From contig JAEWEG010000093.1 of NCBI GenBank assembly GCA_023389575.1, forward strand, positions 1 to 64,000: a stretch of DNA of 64,000 bases, read 5' to 3'. This DNA is from Chloroflexota bacterium (GTDB lineage Bacteria; Chloroflexota; Chloroflexia; Thermomicrobiales; UBA6265). The translations under genes were made by a program, and so were the position numbers. This document shows positions 34,538 through 43,324 of this stretch, piece by piece. Below the pieces are notes generated by a model that was not told the origin of the DNA, ran no database searches, and saw only the letters and a list, made by a program, of their open reading frames with translations. The first letter of the stretch is position 1, and the number at the start of each line of letters is the position of its first letter.

Positions 34538-35494
34538 ATGGAACATCTGGCTGGAAAACGAAACCTGTGGTTCGCGATATCGGGGGCGATGCTGATTCCC
34601 AGCATCCTCGCGCTCATGATCTGGGGACTCCAGTTCGGCATCGACTTCACCGGGGGATCAGCCTGGGAGGTCCAGTACACCGCCGATGTCAGCACCGAAG
34701 ATATCGCCGCGGTCCTCACCGAACAGGGGCGTCCCGAAGCCACCGTCCAGCAGGTGGGAGACGCGGACGAGCACCGTTTCCTCATTCGCCTGAAGGAGTT
34801 GCCGGAAGGATCGCCGGAGAAGGCACAACTCACGGAATCCCTCGGAACGCTTGGACAGCTCGTTCCAGAAGGTGAGGCGCTCGAGACCGTCGGCGCTTCG
34901 GTCGGCGCGTCCATCCGGAATCGCTCGGTGTTCGCCGTCCTGGCCGCCTCGGTTGGCATCCTGCTCTACATCGCCTATGCCTTCCGGAACACCCAGTCCC
35001 CGCTTCTGTACGGCACCTGCGCGATCGCCGCGATGCTGCACGATGCGCTCATCGTGCTCGGCGTATTTTCGATTCTTGGCCAGTTCTGGGATGTGGAGGT
35101 GGACGCGTTGTTCATCACCGCGTTGCTCACCATCATCGGGTTCTCGGTGCACGACACCATCGTGGTGTTCGACCGGATTCGCGAGAATCTCGGCGTTTCT
35201 CCCGAGGAACCATTCGAAAGCATCGTGAATTACTCCATCGCGCAAACCATCGTGCGATCCATCAATACTTCACTTACCGTCGTGATTACCTTGCTGGCGC
35301 TACTGATGTTTGGGGGCTCGACCACCAGGGAGTTCGTTCTCGCCTTGCTGATCGGAATCGTGGTCGGAACCTACTCTTCCATCTTCAATGCCAGCCAGTT
35401 GCTGGTGTCGTGGGAGAACGGCGAACTCCAACGATTCGTTCGCCGCATATCCACGCTTGGCCGCTCCACCAAGGCTGAATCCGCCACTTCCTGA
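34538..35494 (+). CDS. secF: Protein translocase subunit SecF
   Basis: A 318-residue partner of SecD. TM1 (LWFAISGAMLIPSILALMIWGL) is followed by the diagnostic FGIDFTGGSAWEVQY, a periplasmic loop, and five helices carrying the motifs YIAYAFRN, AAMLHDALIVLGVFSI, and FSVHDTIVVFDRIREN with the conserved Asp and Arg. It ends SLTVVITLLALLMFGG and a cytosolic tail. SecD and SecF are separate genes here, not fused. It works in the plasma membrane at the SecYEG channel. A 197-bp gap without a gene separates it from hppA. Confidence 0.94.
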   Translation: MEHLAGKRNLWFAISGAMLIPSILALMIWGLQFGIDFTGGSAWEVQYTADVSTEDIAAVLTEQGRPEATVQQVGDADEHRFLIRLKELPEGSPEKAQLTESLGTLGQLVPEGEALETVGASVGASIRNRSVFAVLAASVGILLYIAYAFRNTQSPLLYGTCAIAAMLHDALIVLGVFSILGQFWDVEVDALFITALLTIIGFSVHDTIVVFDRIRENLGVSPEEPFESIVNYSIAQTIVRSINTSLTVVITLLALLMFGGSTTREFVLALLIGIVVGTYSSIFNASQLLVSWENGELQRFVRRISTLGRSTKAESATS

Positions 35495-35691
35495 TCCGAA
35501 AATCGACCCTCCAAAACTGACCCCAAAGTCAGTGATTCATCCGCCATGGTGCATGGTAGGATTACGAATCACGCCACTCGGAAATAGGCGCGTGGCACCA
35601 GGTACGTGCTGCAGGACATCGTTTTCGAATGTTCCCAGGCACGCTGTCGCGTCGTGAGTCAACTGGTTTGCAGTGGGGATGGGAGATCGAC

Positions 35692-37836
35692 TTGGATCGA
35701 ATCATCGTATACGCGCTTCCGGTCATCGTTTTCGGACTAATGGCCGTGGGCTTCGCACTCTATCTCGCAAAGGATGTCCTCTCGCGTGACCAGGGAACGC
35801 CTGGAATGCAGGACATCTCGAATCGCATCTTCGAAGGAGCCATCGCCTACCTCAACCGCCAATACAGGACGATCTTCTCTCTCGCGATCGTGGTCGCCAT
35901 CCTGATGGGCGTCCTGGTCGCGATTTTTGAGAACAGCCACCAGACCGAGCGCGGCGTGATCACCTCGCTGTCGTTCCTGGCGGGCGCGCTCCTCTCCGGT
36001 CTCTCCGGATTCATCGGCATGTACGTCGCGGTCAAGAGCAATGTCCGCACGGCGGCCGCCGCCCAGCAAGGCATCGGGCCCGCGCTGATCGTGGCGCTCC
36101 GAGGCGGAGCGGTCTCCGGCTTCCTGGTCATGGCGCTTGGCCTGCTGGGTGTGCTCGGCGTGTACGGAATCGTGTACCAATTCGCGGAGGGTGAGTTCTC
36201 GAAGGTGGCGGAAACGCCGTTCTGGATCGTTGGCTTCGCCTTTGGCGCCAGCTTCGTCGCCCTCTTCGCCCAACTCGGTGGTGGTATCTACACCAAGGCC
36301 GCCGACGTTGGCGCGGATCTCGTCGGCAAGGTCGAGGCTGGCATTCCCGAGGACGACCCTCGCAACCCGGCCGTGATCGCCGACCTCGTAGGAGACAACG
36401 TTGGTGACTGCGCGGGGCGCGGCGCGGACATTTTCGAGTCCTCCACGGCGGAAGTGATCGGCGCCATGATCCTCGGCGTCGCGCTCTACCAGGCCTCTGG
36501 TCAGGAAATAGCCTGGATCTTCTTCCCGCTGGTCGTGGGCGCGTTCGGACTCCTCGCCTCGATGCTGGGCGTGATGTACGTCCGTCCAACCGGCGAGATC
36601 AAGGATCCGATGGGCGAGCTCAACAAGGGCTTCTACGTCAGCGCCGGTCTTTCGGCCATCTTCCTCACCGTTATCTGTCTCGTCATGCTGCCGGAAGGTG
36701 GCTGGCGATTCGCGCTCTGCGGCTGGATCGGTATCCTCACGTCATTCGCGTTCGTCTACATCACCCAGTACTACACCGCTGGATCGTGGCGCCCGGTTCG
36801 AGACATCGCCGATGCCTCCAAGACGGGACCCGCCACCAACATCATCTCCGGCATCTCGGTCGGCTTCGAAACCACGGGCTTGCCCGCGATCACCATCAGT
36901 GTCGCCCTGCTCTCCTCGTACTGGCTTGGTGAAAACGTCGATGCCTTCTCCGGTGGCGCGGCGGTTTCCAGCGGCATCTTCGGCACCGCGGTCGCGACGA
37001 TGGGCATGCTCATGACGGCGGCCTACATCCTCGCTATGGATACCTTCGGCCCGATCACGGACAACGCCGGCGGCATCGTCGAAATGAGCAATGCGCCGGA
37101 TTCGGTTCGCGAGGTCACGGACGAACTGGACTCGGTCGGCAACACCACCAAGGCGCTCACCAAGGGCTACGCGGTCGGTTCCGCTTCCCTCGCGGCCTTC
37201 CTCCTCTTCTCGGCGTTCCTCGACGAAATCCAGCGCTTCTCCGATGAAACCATCAGCCGCGTCGTGAACCTCGCGGAGCCGAAGGTCTTCGTTGGCGGTC
37301 TCATCGGCGCCACGCTTGTGTACGTCTTCTCGTCGTTCGCGATTCGGGCTGTCGGCCGGGCCGCTGGCGACATGATCGAGGAAGTCCGGCGCCAGTTCCG
37401 GGCGGACCCTGGCATCATGGCTGGCACCAGTGTTCCCGATTACCGTCGTTGCGTGGACATCTCGGTGCGGAGCGCGCTCCGCGAGATGATCCTGCCAGGA
37501 GCGCTCGCCATCATCGTTCCGATCCTGGTCGGCGTGATCCTCAAGTGGGAAGCGGCCGCCGGCATGCTGATGGTAGGTACCATCGTTGGCGTCCTGATGG
37601 CGCTCGTGCTGAACAACGGTGGCGGCGCATGGGATAACGCGAAAAAGTTCATCGAAGCAGGAAACCTGAAGGATGACGATGGCAACGTGCTCGGCAAGGG
37701 CAGCGACGCCCACGCGGCCGCGGTCGTCGGTGACACGGTCGGCGATCCCTGGAAGGACACCGCTGGACCGTCGCTCCACGTGCTGATCAAGCTCCTGGCG
37801 ACGATCACGCTGGTGCTGTCGCCGCTCTTCGTCTAG
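35692..37836 (+). CDS. hppA: Membrane-bound proton-pumping pyrophosphatase
   Basis: About 714 residues with some 15-16 membrane helices. The catalytic loop is GGGIYTKAADVGADLVGKVEAGIPEDDPRNPAVIADLVGDNVGDCAGRGADIFES (seen in order at about residues 198-253), with the Asp clusters that bind Mg-PPi. A second conserved set, DNAGGIVEMS, and a third, GDTVGDPWKDTAGPSLH, complete the site. In VGNTTKALTKGYA the residue equivalent to the K+-dependence position is Lys, which marks the K+-independent, H+-pumping subfamily. It couples pyrophosphate cleavage to proton transport. The TTG at 35692 follows GGGAG and is preferred. Confidence 0.93.
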   Translation: MDRIIVYALPVIVFGLMAVGFALYLAKDVLSRDQGTPGMQDISNRIFEGAIAYLNRQYRTIFSLAIVVAILMGVLVAIFENSHQTERGVITSLSFLAGALLSGLSGFIGMYVAVKSNVRTAAAAQQGIGPALIVALRGGAVSGFLVMALGLLGVLGVYGIVYQFAEGEFSKVAETPFWIVGFAFGASFVALFAQLGGGIYTKAADVGADLVGKVEAGIPEDDPRNPAVIADLVGDNVGDCAGRGADIFESSTAEVIGAMILGVALYQASGQEIAWIFFPLVVGAFGLLASMLGVMYVRPTGEIKDPMGELNKGFYVSAGLSAIFLTVICLVMLPEGGWRFALCGWIGILTSFAFVYITQYYTAGSWRPVRDIADASKTGPATNIISGISVGFETTGLPAITISVALLSSYWLGENVDAFSGGAAVSSGIFGTAVATMGMLMTAAYILAMDTFGPITDNAGGIVEMSNAPDSVREVTDELDSVGNTTKALTKGYAVGSASLAAFLLFSAFLDEIQRFSDETISRVVNLAEPKVFVGGLIGATLVYVFSSFAIRAVGRAAGDMIEEVRRQFRADPGIMAGTSVPDYRRCVDISVRSALREMILPGALAIIVPILVGVILKWEAAAGMLMVGTIVGVLMALVLNNGGGAWDNAKKFIEAGNLKDDDGNVLGKGSDAHAAAVVGDTVGDPWKDTAGPSLHVLIKLLATITLVLSPLFV

Positions 37837-37862
37837 CGGTCGCTACGTCATCACAAACGGGA

Positions 37863-37893
37863 ACAAGGGGCGGGCATCGTGCCCGCCCCTTGT
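37863..37893 (+). terminator. Very stable hairpin after hppA
   Basis: ACAAGGGGCGGGCA (37863-37876) pairs perfectly with TGCCCGCCCCTTGT (37880-37893) around TCG, a 14-bp stem. The T-tract after it is broken (CGTTGCCTTT). Probable terminator of hppA. Confidence 0.75.
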
Positions 37894-38001
37894 CGTTGCC
37901 TTTGGCCCAACGAACCCATGGCGCGGGACGACGTACAATACCCCACTGTGACCAGCGCCGCCCGGTTCCCTCCGCGCGATCCACACAGGGGTAGTTTTCG
38001 G

Positions 38002-39348
38002 ATGACAGACAGCGTGAACCACCGAACGATCGGCGTCGTCGGTGGTGGTTTCGCGGGCCTCACCGCGGCTCTCCGGCTTGCCCAGGCCGGGCATCGGGTG
38101 ATCCTCTGGGAAAAGGGCCGTCTGGGTGGCCAGGCCGCGACCTTCGAGGTGGCGGGCACGCGTCTGGAGGTCTTTTACCATCACCTCTTCCAGAGCGATA
38201 CGTCGATAGCGGCGCTGGCCAAGGAGATCGGCATTGGCGACAAACTCCTATGGCTGCCATCCAATGTCGGGTACTTCGCTGACGGACGCATTTATCCGCT
38301 CAACGGAGCCCTCGATCTCCTGAAGCTCGGCTTCATCTCCCCGACCGACCGGATTCGCGTCGGACTCGTGACCGCGTATCTCCAGCGAGTGCGGAACTGG
38401 AAAAATTACGAGCATGTCACCGCCCATGATTGGCTTCAGCGCGCGCTTGGCAAGCGAGCCTACGACCGGACATTCGGCGCCCAACTCCGGGCCAAGTTCG
38501 GGTCGTTTTACGACAAGGTGCCGATGGTCTGGTTCTGGGGCAAGATCTGGCTGCGCACCACATCCCGCCGTTCACCGCTGGAACAGGAGAAGCTCGGCTA
38601 CTTCGAAGGCAGTTTCCAGGTGATGGTCGATGCGTTGGTGAGTGCCTGTGAGGCCGCTGGCGTCGACATTCGCCGAACCGGTCTGATTGGCCTGGAGCAA
38701 CGTGACGACGATACCTGGCAAGCGGTGGAGGCCGCGGGCGAAGCCGTGATGGTCGACTCGATACTCGCCACGGTGCCCTCCGGGGTCTTCCAGCGACTTG
38801 CGCCACCGCTGCCAGCGGACTACGCCGCGAAGCTCGATGCCCTCGAATACGAGGCCGCCGTCGTCGCCATCCTTGAGCTCGATCAGCCCCTGTCAGATGT
38901 GTACTGGTTGAACGTCGCCGACGATGATCTGCCATTCACCGGCATCATCGAGCACACGAACTTCATCGATCCGGCGGCCTATGGCGGAAGCCGCTTCGTC
39001 TACCTCAGCAAGTACATGGAGCCGGATCACCCCTATTTCGCCCTGCCGGATGAGGATGTGATCGAGGCCTACCTGCCCCACCTGACGCAGGTGAACCCGA
39101 AGTTCGACCGCTCCTGGATCAGGAATTCCTGGGTTTTCCGCGAGCGTGCCGCGCAGCCGATCATCCCGATGAACTATTCGACCCAGGTCCCCGAGCATCG
39201 AACCCCCCTCAGGAATCTGTACCTCGCGAACACGACCCAAATCTATCCCGAGGACCGGGGCACCAATTACAGCGTCCGGCTGGGCGAGGATGTCGCTCGA
39301 CTCATGCTTGAGGACTTCCGCTCGTCAGGCGCGCCGCCACAGGGCTGA
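38002..39348 (+). CDS. FAD-dependent amine-oxidase/protoporphyrinogen-oxidase-like flavoprotein
   Basis: A 448-residue protein. The N-terminal dinucleotide fold is TIGVVGGGFAGLTAALRLAQAGHRVILWEKGRLGGQA, in pieces over residues 9-46, the classic FAD-binding pattern with the acidic residue closing the second strand. A C-terminal FAD contact lies near NLYLANTTQIYPEDRGTNYSVRLGEDVARL. The middle contains many aromatic residues (VWFWGKIW). It resembles NAD(P)-binding/amine-oxidase-type flavoproteins associated with lipid or cell-wall sugar modification; the substrate is unknown. Its 3' end overlaps the convergent MBL gene by 24 bp. Confidence 0.8.
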   Translation: MTDSVNHRTIGVVGGGFAGLTAALRLAQAGHRVILWEKGRLGGQAATFEVAGTRLEVFYHHLFQSDTSIAALAKEIGIGDKLLWLPSNVGYFADGRIYPLNGALDLLKLGFISPTDRIRVGLVTAYLQRVRNWKNYEHVTAHDWLQRALGKRAYDRTFGAQLRAKFGSFYDKVPMVWFWGKIWLRTTSRRSPLEQEKLGYFEGSFQVMVDALVSACEAAGVDIRRTGLIGLEQRDDDTWQAVEAAGEAVMVDSILATVPSGVFQRLAPPLPADYAAKLDALEYEAAVVAILELDQPLSDVYWLNVADDDLPFTGIIEHTNFIDPAAYGGSRFVYLSKYMEPDHPYFALPDEDVIEAYLPHLTQVNPKFDRSWIRNSWVFRERAAQPIIPMNYSTQVPEHRTPLRNLYLANTTQIYPEDRGTNYSVRLGEDVARLMLEDFRSSGAPPQG

Positions 39349-40227
39349 ACCATCCACGACGTCAAGCTTGATCAGCCCGGTTCGCTCCATGTGGGCAAGG
39401 TAGGCGGAGATCGTCGGCCGGAGCAGGAAATAGGCTTGCGCGTCGCCCACCGGCACGTCCAGCGTGCTGAACACGCTGGCCGCGACGTCGTCACCAGTGG
39501 CGGGCTCCGTCAGGCAATCTAGCAGCGCGGCGATCGCACGATCGGTCGCCGCCAGATTTGCGTCGGCCAGCGCGTCGATCCCCTCCCGGACGTCGCCATG
39601 GCCCGGCACCACATGGGTCGCCGGGACTGCCCTGGCCTTCTCCAAAGATTCCAGATGCTCCGTCAACCCGTACAGGTAGGGAATCCGGTACTTCTCGATG
39701 GCGTATTCCGGAAAGACGACGTCGGCGCAGAAGAATACGCCGTCGACGAGGAGGCCAACCTGGTTCGGCGAGTGACCAGGGAGCGCGACCACGTCGACCT
39801 CCGTTCCTCGGAATCGCTGGACCCCATGGTCGAGCCTCCCGGTTACCGTGCTGGGTTCGGCGAGGAGGAATTTCGTCCGCAATGCGTCCGCGGGTGATGC
39901 TCCACCGTAGAGCAGCGCGGGCTGGAGGATCGGATGCTCGATCACGGCCGCCTCGATGGCTGGCGCCCAGATTTCGCAGCCGGTTCGTTTCTGGACGAAC
40001 GCGTTCGCGCCGAAATGGTCGGCGTGTCCGTGGGTGTTGATGATGGCGACGACCTCGGATTCGAGCTCTTCCCGGACGGCCCGGAGCACTTTCCGGGCGA
40101 TGGAGTCGTTCAGGCCGCTGTCGATCAGCGTGAGGGTGTTGTCCTCGTGCCTGATCACGCCGATGTTCGTTCCACCCGGAACGTACCCGACGGAGTCCGT
40201 GAGGCCGATGTACATGTGATCAATCAT
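39325..40227 (-). CDS. MBL-fold metallo-hydrolase with C-terminal winged helix
   Basis: About 300 residues. The metallo-beta-lactamase fold has THGHADHFGANAF (HxHxDH, two zinc sites), LPGHSPNQVG, the bridging Asp in FCADVVFPEY, and VVPGHGDVREG. A C-terminal winged-helix-like segment follows (AQAYFLLRPTISAYLAHMERTGLIK), as in several MBL hydrolases of the LACTB2/glyoxalase II-like group. It probably hydrolyses a thioester or nucleotide-type ester; the substrate is unknown. The start at 40227 directly follows AAAAGGA; an ATG 12 bases further in (40215) is an alternative. It overlaps the convergent flavoprotein gene by 24 bp and is divergent from pyrB. Confidence 0.85.
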   Translation of the reverse strand: MIDHMYIGLTDSVGYVPGGTNIGVIRHEDNTLTLIDSGLNDSIARKVLRAVREELESEVVAIINTHGHADHFGANAFVQKRTGCEIWAPAIEAAVIEHPILQPALLYGGASPADALRTKFLLAEPSTVTGRLDHGVQRFRGTEVDVVALPGHSPNQVGLLVDGVFFCADVVFPEYAIEKYRIPYLYGLTEHLESLEKARAVPATHVVPGHGDVREGIDALADANLAATDRAIAALLDCLTEPATGDDVAASVFSTLDVPVGDAQAYFLLRPTISAYLAHMERTGLIKLDVVDGSALWRRA

Positions 40228-40232
40228 TCCTT

Positions 40233-40259
40233 TTGATGGGCGGATGCCGCGTCTATACT
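40233..40259 (+). promoter_or_regulatory. Predicted pyrB promoter
   Basis: TTGATG at 40233-40238 and TATACT at 40254-40259, spacer 15 bp, in the gap between the divergent MBL and pyrB genes. The leader would be about 40 bases. No attenuator or PyrR-type structure is seen. Confidence 0.5.
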
Positions 40260-40305
40260 CTGCGTCGTTGGGGTGACGCCGGATTATGGCCTGGGAGCTA
40301 TGAGA

Positions 40306-41211
40306 ATGCAGCATATTGTCGCCGTCGAGCAGTTTGAGCGCGAGTATATCCTGTCGCTGTTTGAGGAGGCCGATCGCATGCGCTCGGTTCGCGCCAGCCA
40401 GGGGTTGCTCCGGGACCGTATTCTTGCAACCCTCTTTTACGAACCCTCAACCAGAACCCGGTTGAGCTTCGAATCGGCAATGTTGCGCCTTGGGGGCCAG
40501 GTGGTCTCGACGGAGAATGCCCGCGAGTTCTCGTCGGCGATCAAGGGAGAAACCGTCGAGGACACGGTCAGGATCGTCGCCGGATACGCCGACGGCATTG
40601 TGATTCGCCACCATGAACAGGGCGCCGCGGCACGCGCGGCGGCGGCGTCTCCCGTGCCCATCATCAACGGCGGCGATGGACCGGGCGAACACCCGACCCA
40701 GGCCTTGCTCGACTTCTACACGATCCAGAACGAACTGGGGACGCTCGATGGCCTAAAGGTCGCGCTGGTTGGAGACCTCCGGTTTGGACGCGCCGTCCGC
40801 TCGCTAGCGCTGATGTTCCGGCTCACGAGGGGCAGCGAACTGGTATTCGTGTCGCCCGACGCCGTTCCCATGGGAGACGATGTCCGCGACGCCTTGACTG
40901 ACGCGGGCGTGTCGTTCCGAGACGAACCAGATCTGAACACCGCGCTCAGGGATGTCGACGTGGTCTACCAGACGCGGATCCAGCGGGAACGATTCGCCAC
41001 GCCGGAGGAATACAAGGCAGCCCAGGGCATCTATGTCATTGATCTTGAGTCGCTCGGGTTGCTCGGCGAAAAGTCGATCATCATGCATCCACTCCCCCGG
41101 GTCGATGAAATTGACCCGAGGGTCGACGACGACCCTCGCGCGGCGTACTTTCGCCAGGCCGAGAATGGCGTTTTCATTCGGATGGCATTGCTGAACCAAT
41201 TGCTGGGGTAG
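40306..41211 (+). CDS. pyrB: Aspartate carbamoyltransferase catalytic subunit
   Basis: A 301-residue transcarbamoylase. The carbamoyl-phosphate motif YEPSTRTRLSFESAM is near residue 46, followed by KGETVEDTVR, HPTQALLDFYTI, VALVGDLRFGRAVRSL, and the aspartate-binding HPLPRVDEID near residue 264. It joins carbamoyl phosphate and aspartate in pyrimidine synthesis. GGGAG lies eight bases before the ATG at 40306; an in-frame ATG at 40300 is too close to it. pyrC, pyrI and carAB, often adjacent, are absent here. Confidence 0.94.
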   Translation: MQHIVAVEQFEREYILSLFEEADRMRSVRASQGLLRDRILATLFYEPSTRTRLSFESAMLRLGGQVVSTENAREFSSAIKGETVEDTVRIVAGYADGIVIRHHEQGAAARAAAASPVPIINGGDGPGEHPTQALLDFYTIQNELGTLDGLKVALVGDLRFGRAVRSLALMFRLTRGSELVFVSPDAVPMGDDVRDALTDAGVSFRDEPDLNTALRDVDVVYQTRIQRERFATPEEYKAAQGIYVIDLESLGLLGEKSIIMHPLPRVDEIDPRVDDDPRAAYFRQAENGVFIRMALLNQLLG

Positions 41212-41233
41212 CGGCCTGGGTGAAGGCGCGTAG

Positions 41234-42619
41234 CTATTCCGGCGGGAGTGACTCCGGACCCTGCCGGTGCCCGGTCTGTACCCGTTCCCAGCGCGCGAGT
41301 TCGGACGAGCGGCGATTCAGCAACCCAAAGATGCCGAGTCCGCCAACCAGCGCGGCGACCACCAGCAGGACATTCACCACGCCGAACAGGTCGGCCGCGG
41401 CGGCGGCAAAGAAGATCGGGATGAACGCCACCGAGTTCGAGATGGTGAAGAACGTGGCGTAGACCCTCGCCCGCACCGCCTCATGAGAGCGTTCCTGGAG
41501 CATCGTCTGCGACGGCACCAGGATGAAGGCGTTACACATGCCCAGGATCGCGGCGAACAGGCCAACCAGCACGGTTACGACCATGACGGGGGCCGGTTGG
41601 TTCCAGAGGAAGTCCAGGATGCCGCGTGACGTCGCCATCAGGGCGATCATGATTCCACCCACGGCCAGCGACAGGTCGATGAGCCAGTCTCGACCAATCC
41701 AGCGCACGACGCGCGGTACGACGATCACGCCCACCAGAATGCCGGCGCCTGCTGGGGCGACGATGAAGCCAATATCCTCCTTCGGCAGGCCAATCACCGT
41801 TGACACGAACTCCGGCCCGAGCGTCACGACCAGCAGGAAGGTCGTCGATGCCAGCGTCAGGTACCCGATCGCGCGCATGAGGCCAGGGTCCTGGAGGATG
41901 TAGACCATGCCCTCCTTCATGTCGCTCAACAGTCGCCGGGTTGGAGAAACGTCCGCGACGTTGGCCCTTACCGCCGCGACAGGCGTGGGCGGAATGGTCA
42001 TCACCAGTCCCGCGCACAGCAGATAAACGACGATGGTGCCGAGGAACAGCGAGTCGATGCCGACCGCCTTGATCAGGATCGGCCCCAGGGCGGCGAAGCC
42101 GATCAATTGCGCGACCGTAGATGTCAGGTTGAAGAGCGCGTTGGCGGACATCAACTGCGTGCGCGGTACGACGACCGGGATGGTGGCACCCAGTACCGGC
42201 GCGAAGAACTGGCCGGCGATGCCGAAGATGAAGGTGACGATGTAATAGGCGGCGAGGATGGTCTCGACGTGCCAATCGGGCCTGATCACGAGGAACAGGA
42301 GGACGCTGACCGCCCGCGCCACGTTCAACAGCGCCATCAGCACGCGTTTGTTCGACCGGTCCGCCAGGACGCCCGCCAGCGGTCCAAACAGCACGGCCGG
42401 AAGCGAGAACGCGAGAATGACCAGCGAGATCGCGGTGTTTGCCTGGGGAAGACTGTGGACTTCGACCACGTCGCGCACGCGTAGGAGGAGCGCGAAGTTG
42501 ATCATGTTCTGGCAGACCTGGGTGATGGCCTGCGTGAGCCAGAGCCGGAGAAACGGTCCGTTACGGAGGACAGCCTGGATCGAATCGGCCTCCGGCAAGT
42601 TCCGCGCCTCGGCGCTCAC
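41234..42619 (-). CDS. Major facilitator superfamily transporter
   Basis: A 461-residue protein with about 12 predicted membrane helices. The loop after helix 2 reads GPLAGVLADRSNKRVLMALLNVARA, the MFS signature GxLaDRxxkr. It fits the 'macrolide efflux / enterobactin exporter-like' MFS group, but the substrate is unknown. A charged N-terminal extension (SAEARNLPEADSIQAVLRNG) precedes helix 1, and the C-terminus ends in a charged RxxELxRW tail. The start overlaps the stop of the upstream DUF951 gene by four bases (ATGA), so the two are co-translated. It converges with pyrB. Confidence 0.85.
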   Translation of the reverse strand: MSAEARNLPEADSIQAVLRNGPFLRLWLTQAITQVCQNMINFALLLRVRDVVEVHSLPQANTAISLVILAFSLPAVLFGPLAGVLADRSNKRVLMALLNVARAVSVLLFLVIRPDWHVETILAAYYIVTFIFGIAGQFFAPVLGATIPVVVPRTQLMSANALFNLTSTVAQLIGFAALGPILIKAVGIDSLFLGTIVVYLLCAGLVMTIPPTPVAAVRANVADVSPTRRLLSDMKEGMVYILQDPGLMRAIGYLTLASTTFLLVVTLGPEFVSTVIGLPKEDIGFIVAPAGAGILVGVIVVPRVVRWIGRDWLIDLSLAVGGIMIALMATSRGILDFLWNQPAPVMVVTVLVGLFAAILGMCNAFILVPSQTMLQERSHEAVRARVYATFFTISNSVAFIPIFFAAAAADLFGVVNVLLVVAALVGGLGIFGLLNRRSSELARWERVQTGHRQGPESLPPE

Positions 42620-42870
42620 TCAGTCACCGAGGTCTGCGGCGGCGACTCGTCTTCAGTGGAGTCTGGCGCGTTCGGCCGTTCGACGAACGTCTTAAGCCGC
42701 TTTTCCAGGGTTCGGCGTGGCAGCAGCACCTTGCGGCCACAGGTGAGGCACCGGATGCCGATGTCCGCGCCGATCCTGACGACGGTCCAGTCGAAGGAAC
42801 CGCACGGGTGCGGCTTGCGTAGCCGCACCACGTCGTCGATATAGAAAGGGACAGGTTCCTTCAGCGCCAT
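42616..42870 (-). CDS. DUF951 protein
   Basis: An 84-residue protein with the DUF951 signature: VPFYIDDVVRLRKPHPCGS, then WTVVRIGADIGIRCLTCGRKVLLPR. Two Cys in CLTC plus a Cys and His upstream may bind zinc. The family is small and mostly found in Firmicutes, Chloroflexota and neighbours; its function is unknown. The last 20 residues are acidic and variable. Its stop overlaps the start of the MFS gene (ATGA). ybaB lies 38 bp before stops converge in the same direction, so this looks like part of a minus-strand run. Confidence 0.88.
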   Translation of the reverse strand: MALKEPVPFYIDDVVRLRKPHPCGSFDWTVVRIGADIGIRCLTCGRKVLLPRRTLEKRLKTFVERPNAPDSTEDESPPQTSVTE

Positions 42871-42907
42871 GACTGTCTACTCGATCGAGATTGGGCTAGG
42901 ACGCGGA

Positions 42908-43210
42908 CTACATCAGTCCAGGGATCTTCATGCCGCCCGTGAGCGCGCCCATCTTGTCCTCGGCGAGCGCCTGGGCCTTCTCCATCGCGTCCTGCACGGC
43001 CGCGACGATAAGGTCCTCCAGCATTTCCACGTCCTCGGGATCAACCGCCGACGGATCGATCTTGATCGACTTGAATGCGCGCTGGCCCGTCACCTCGGCG
43101 GTGACGACCCCGCCGCCCGCGGTGCCGGTCACCACCGTTTCGTCCAGTTCCTGCTGAATCTTCGCCATGCGATTCTGCATCTGCTGGATCATCTTCATGC
43201 TGGGTTGCAT
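42908..43210 (-). CDS. YbaB/EbfC nucleoid-associated protein
   Basis: About 100 residues. The N-terminal Met-rich helix (MQPSMKMIQQMQNRMAKIQQELDE) is followed by the conserved VVTAEVTGQRAFKSIKIDPS and VEMLEDLIVAAVQDAMEKA. YbaB/EbfC is a small dimer that binds DNA with little sequence preference. It often sits between dnaX and recR, which are not here. The ATG at 43210 has GGAGG six bases upstream, which decides it over an in-frame ATG 30 bp earlier. It ends GMKIPGLM, a usual family C-terminus. Confidence 0.92.
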   Translation of the reverse strand: MQPSMKMIQQMQNRMAKIQQELDETVVTGTAGGGVVTAEVTGQRAFKSIKIDPSAVDPEDVEMLEDLIVAAVQDAMEKAQALAEDKMGALTGGMKIPGLM

Positions 43211-43324
43211 CTTGCCCTCCGGGGTACAGGTGGCCGCCACGGAAGGCGACTCAGACCAGTTCGTTCTTGTATTCGTCGTGCCCAGGTTGTTCCGGACTCG
43301 CCAAGTATAGCCGCCATCAGCAGG

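Noticed and set aside
35495..35691. Possible riboswitch or attenuator in the gap between secF and hppA
   Set aside because: No known aptamer motif or terminator hairpin could be drawn; only a weak -10-like TAGGAT is present.
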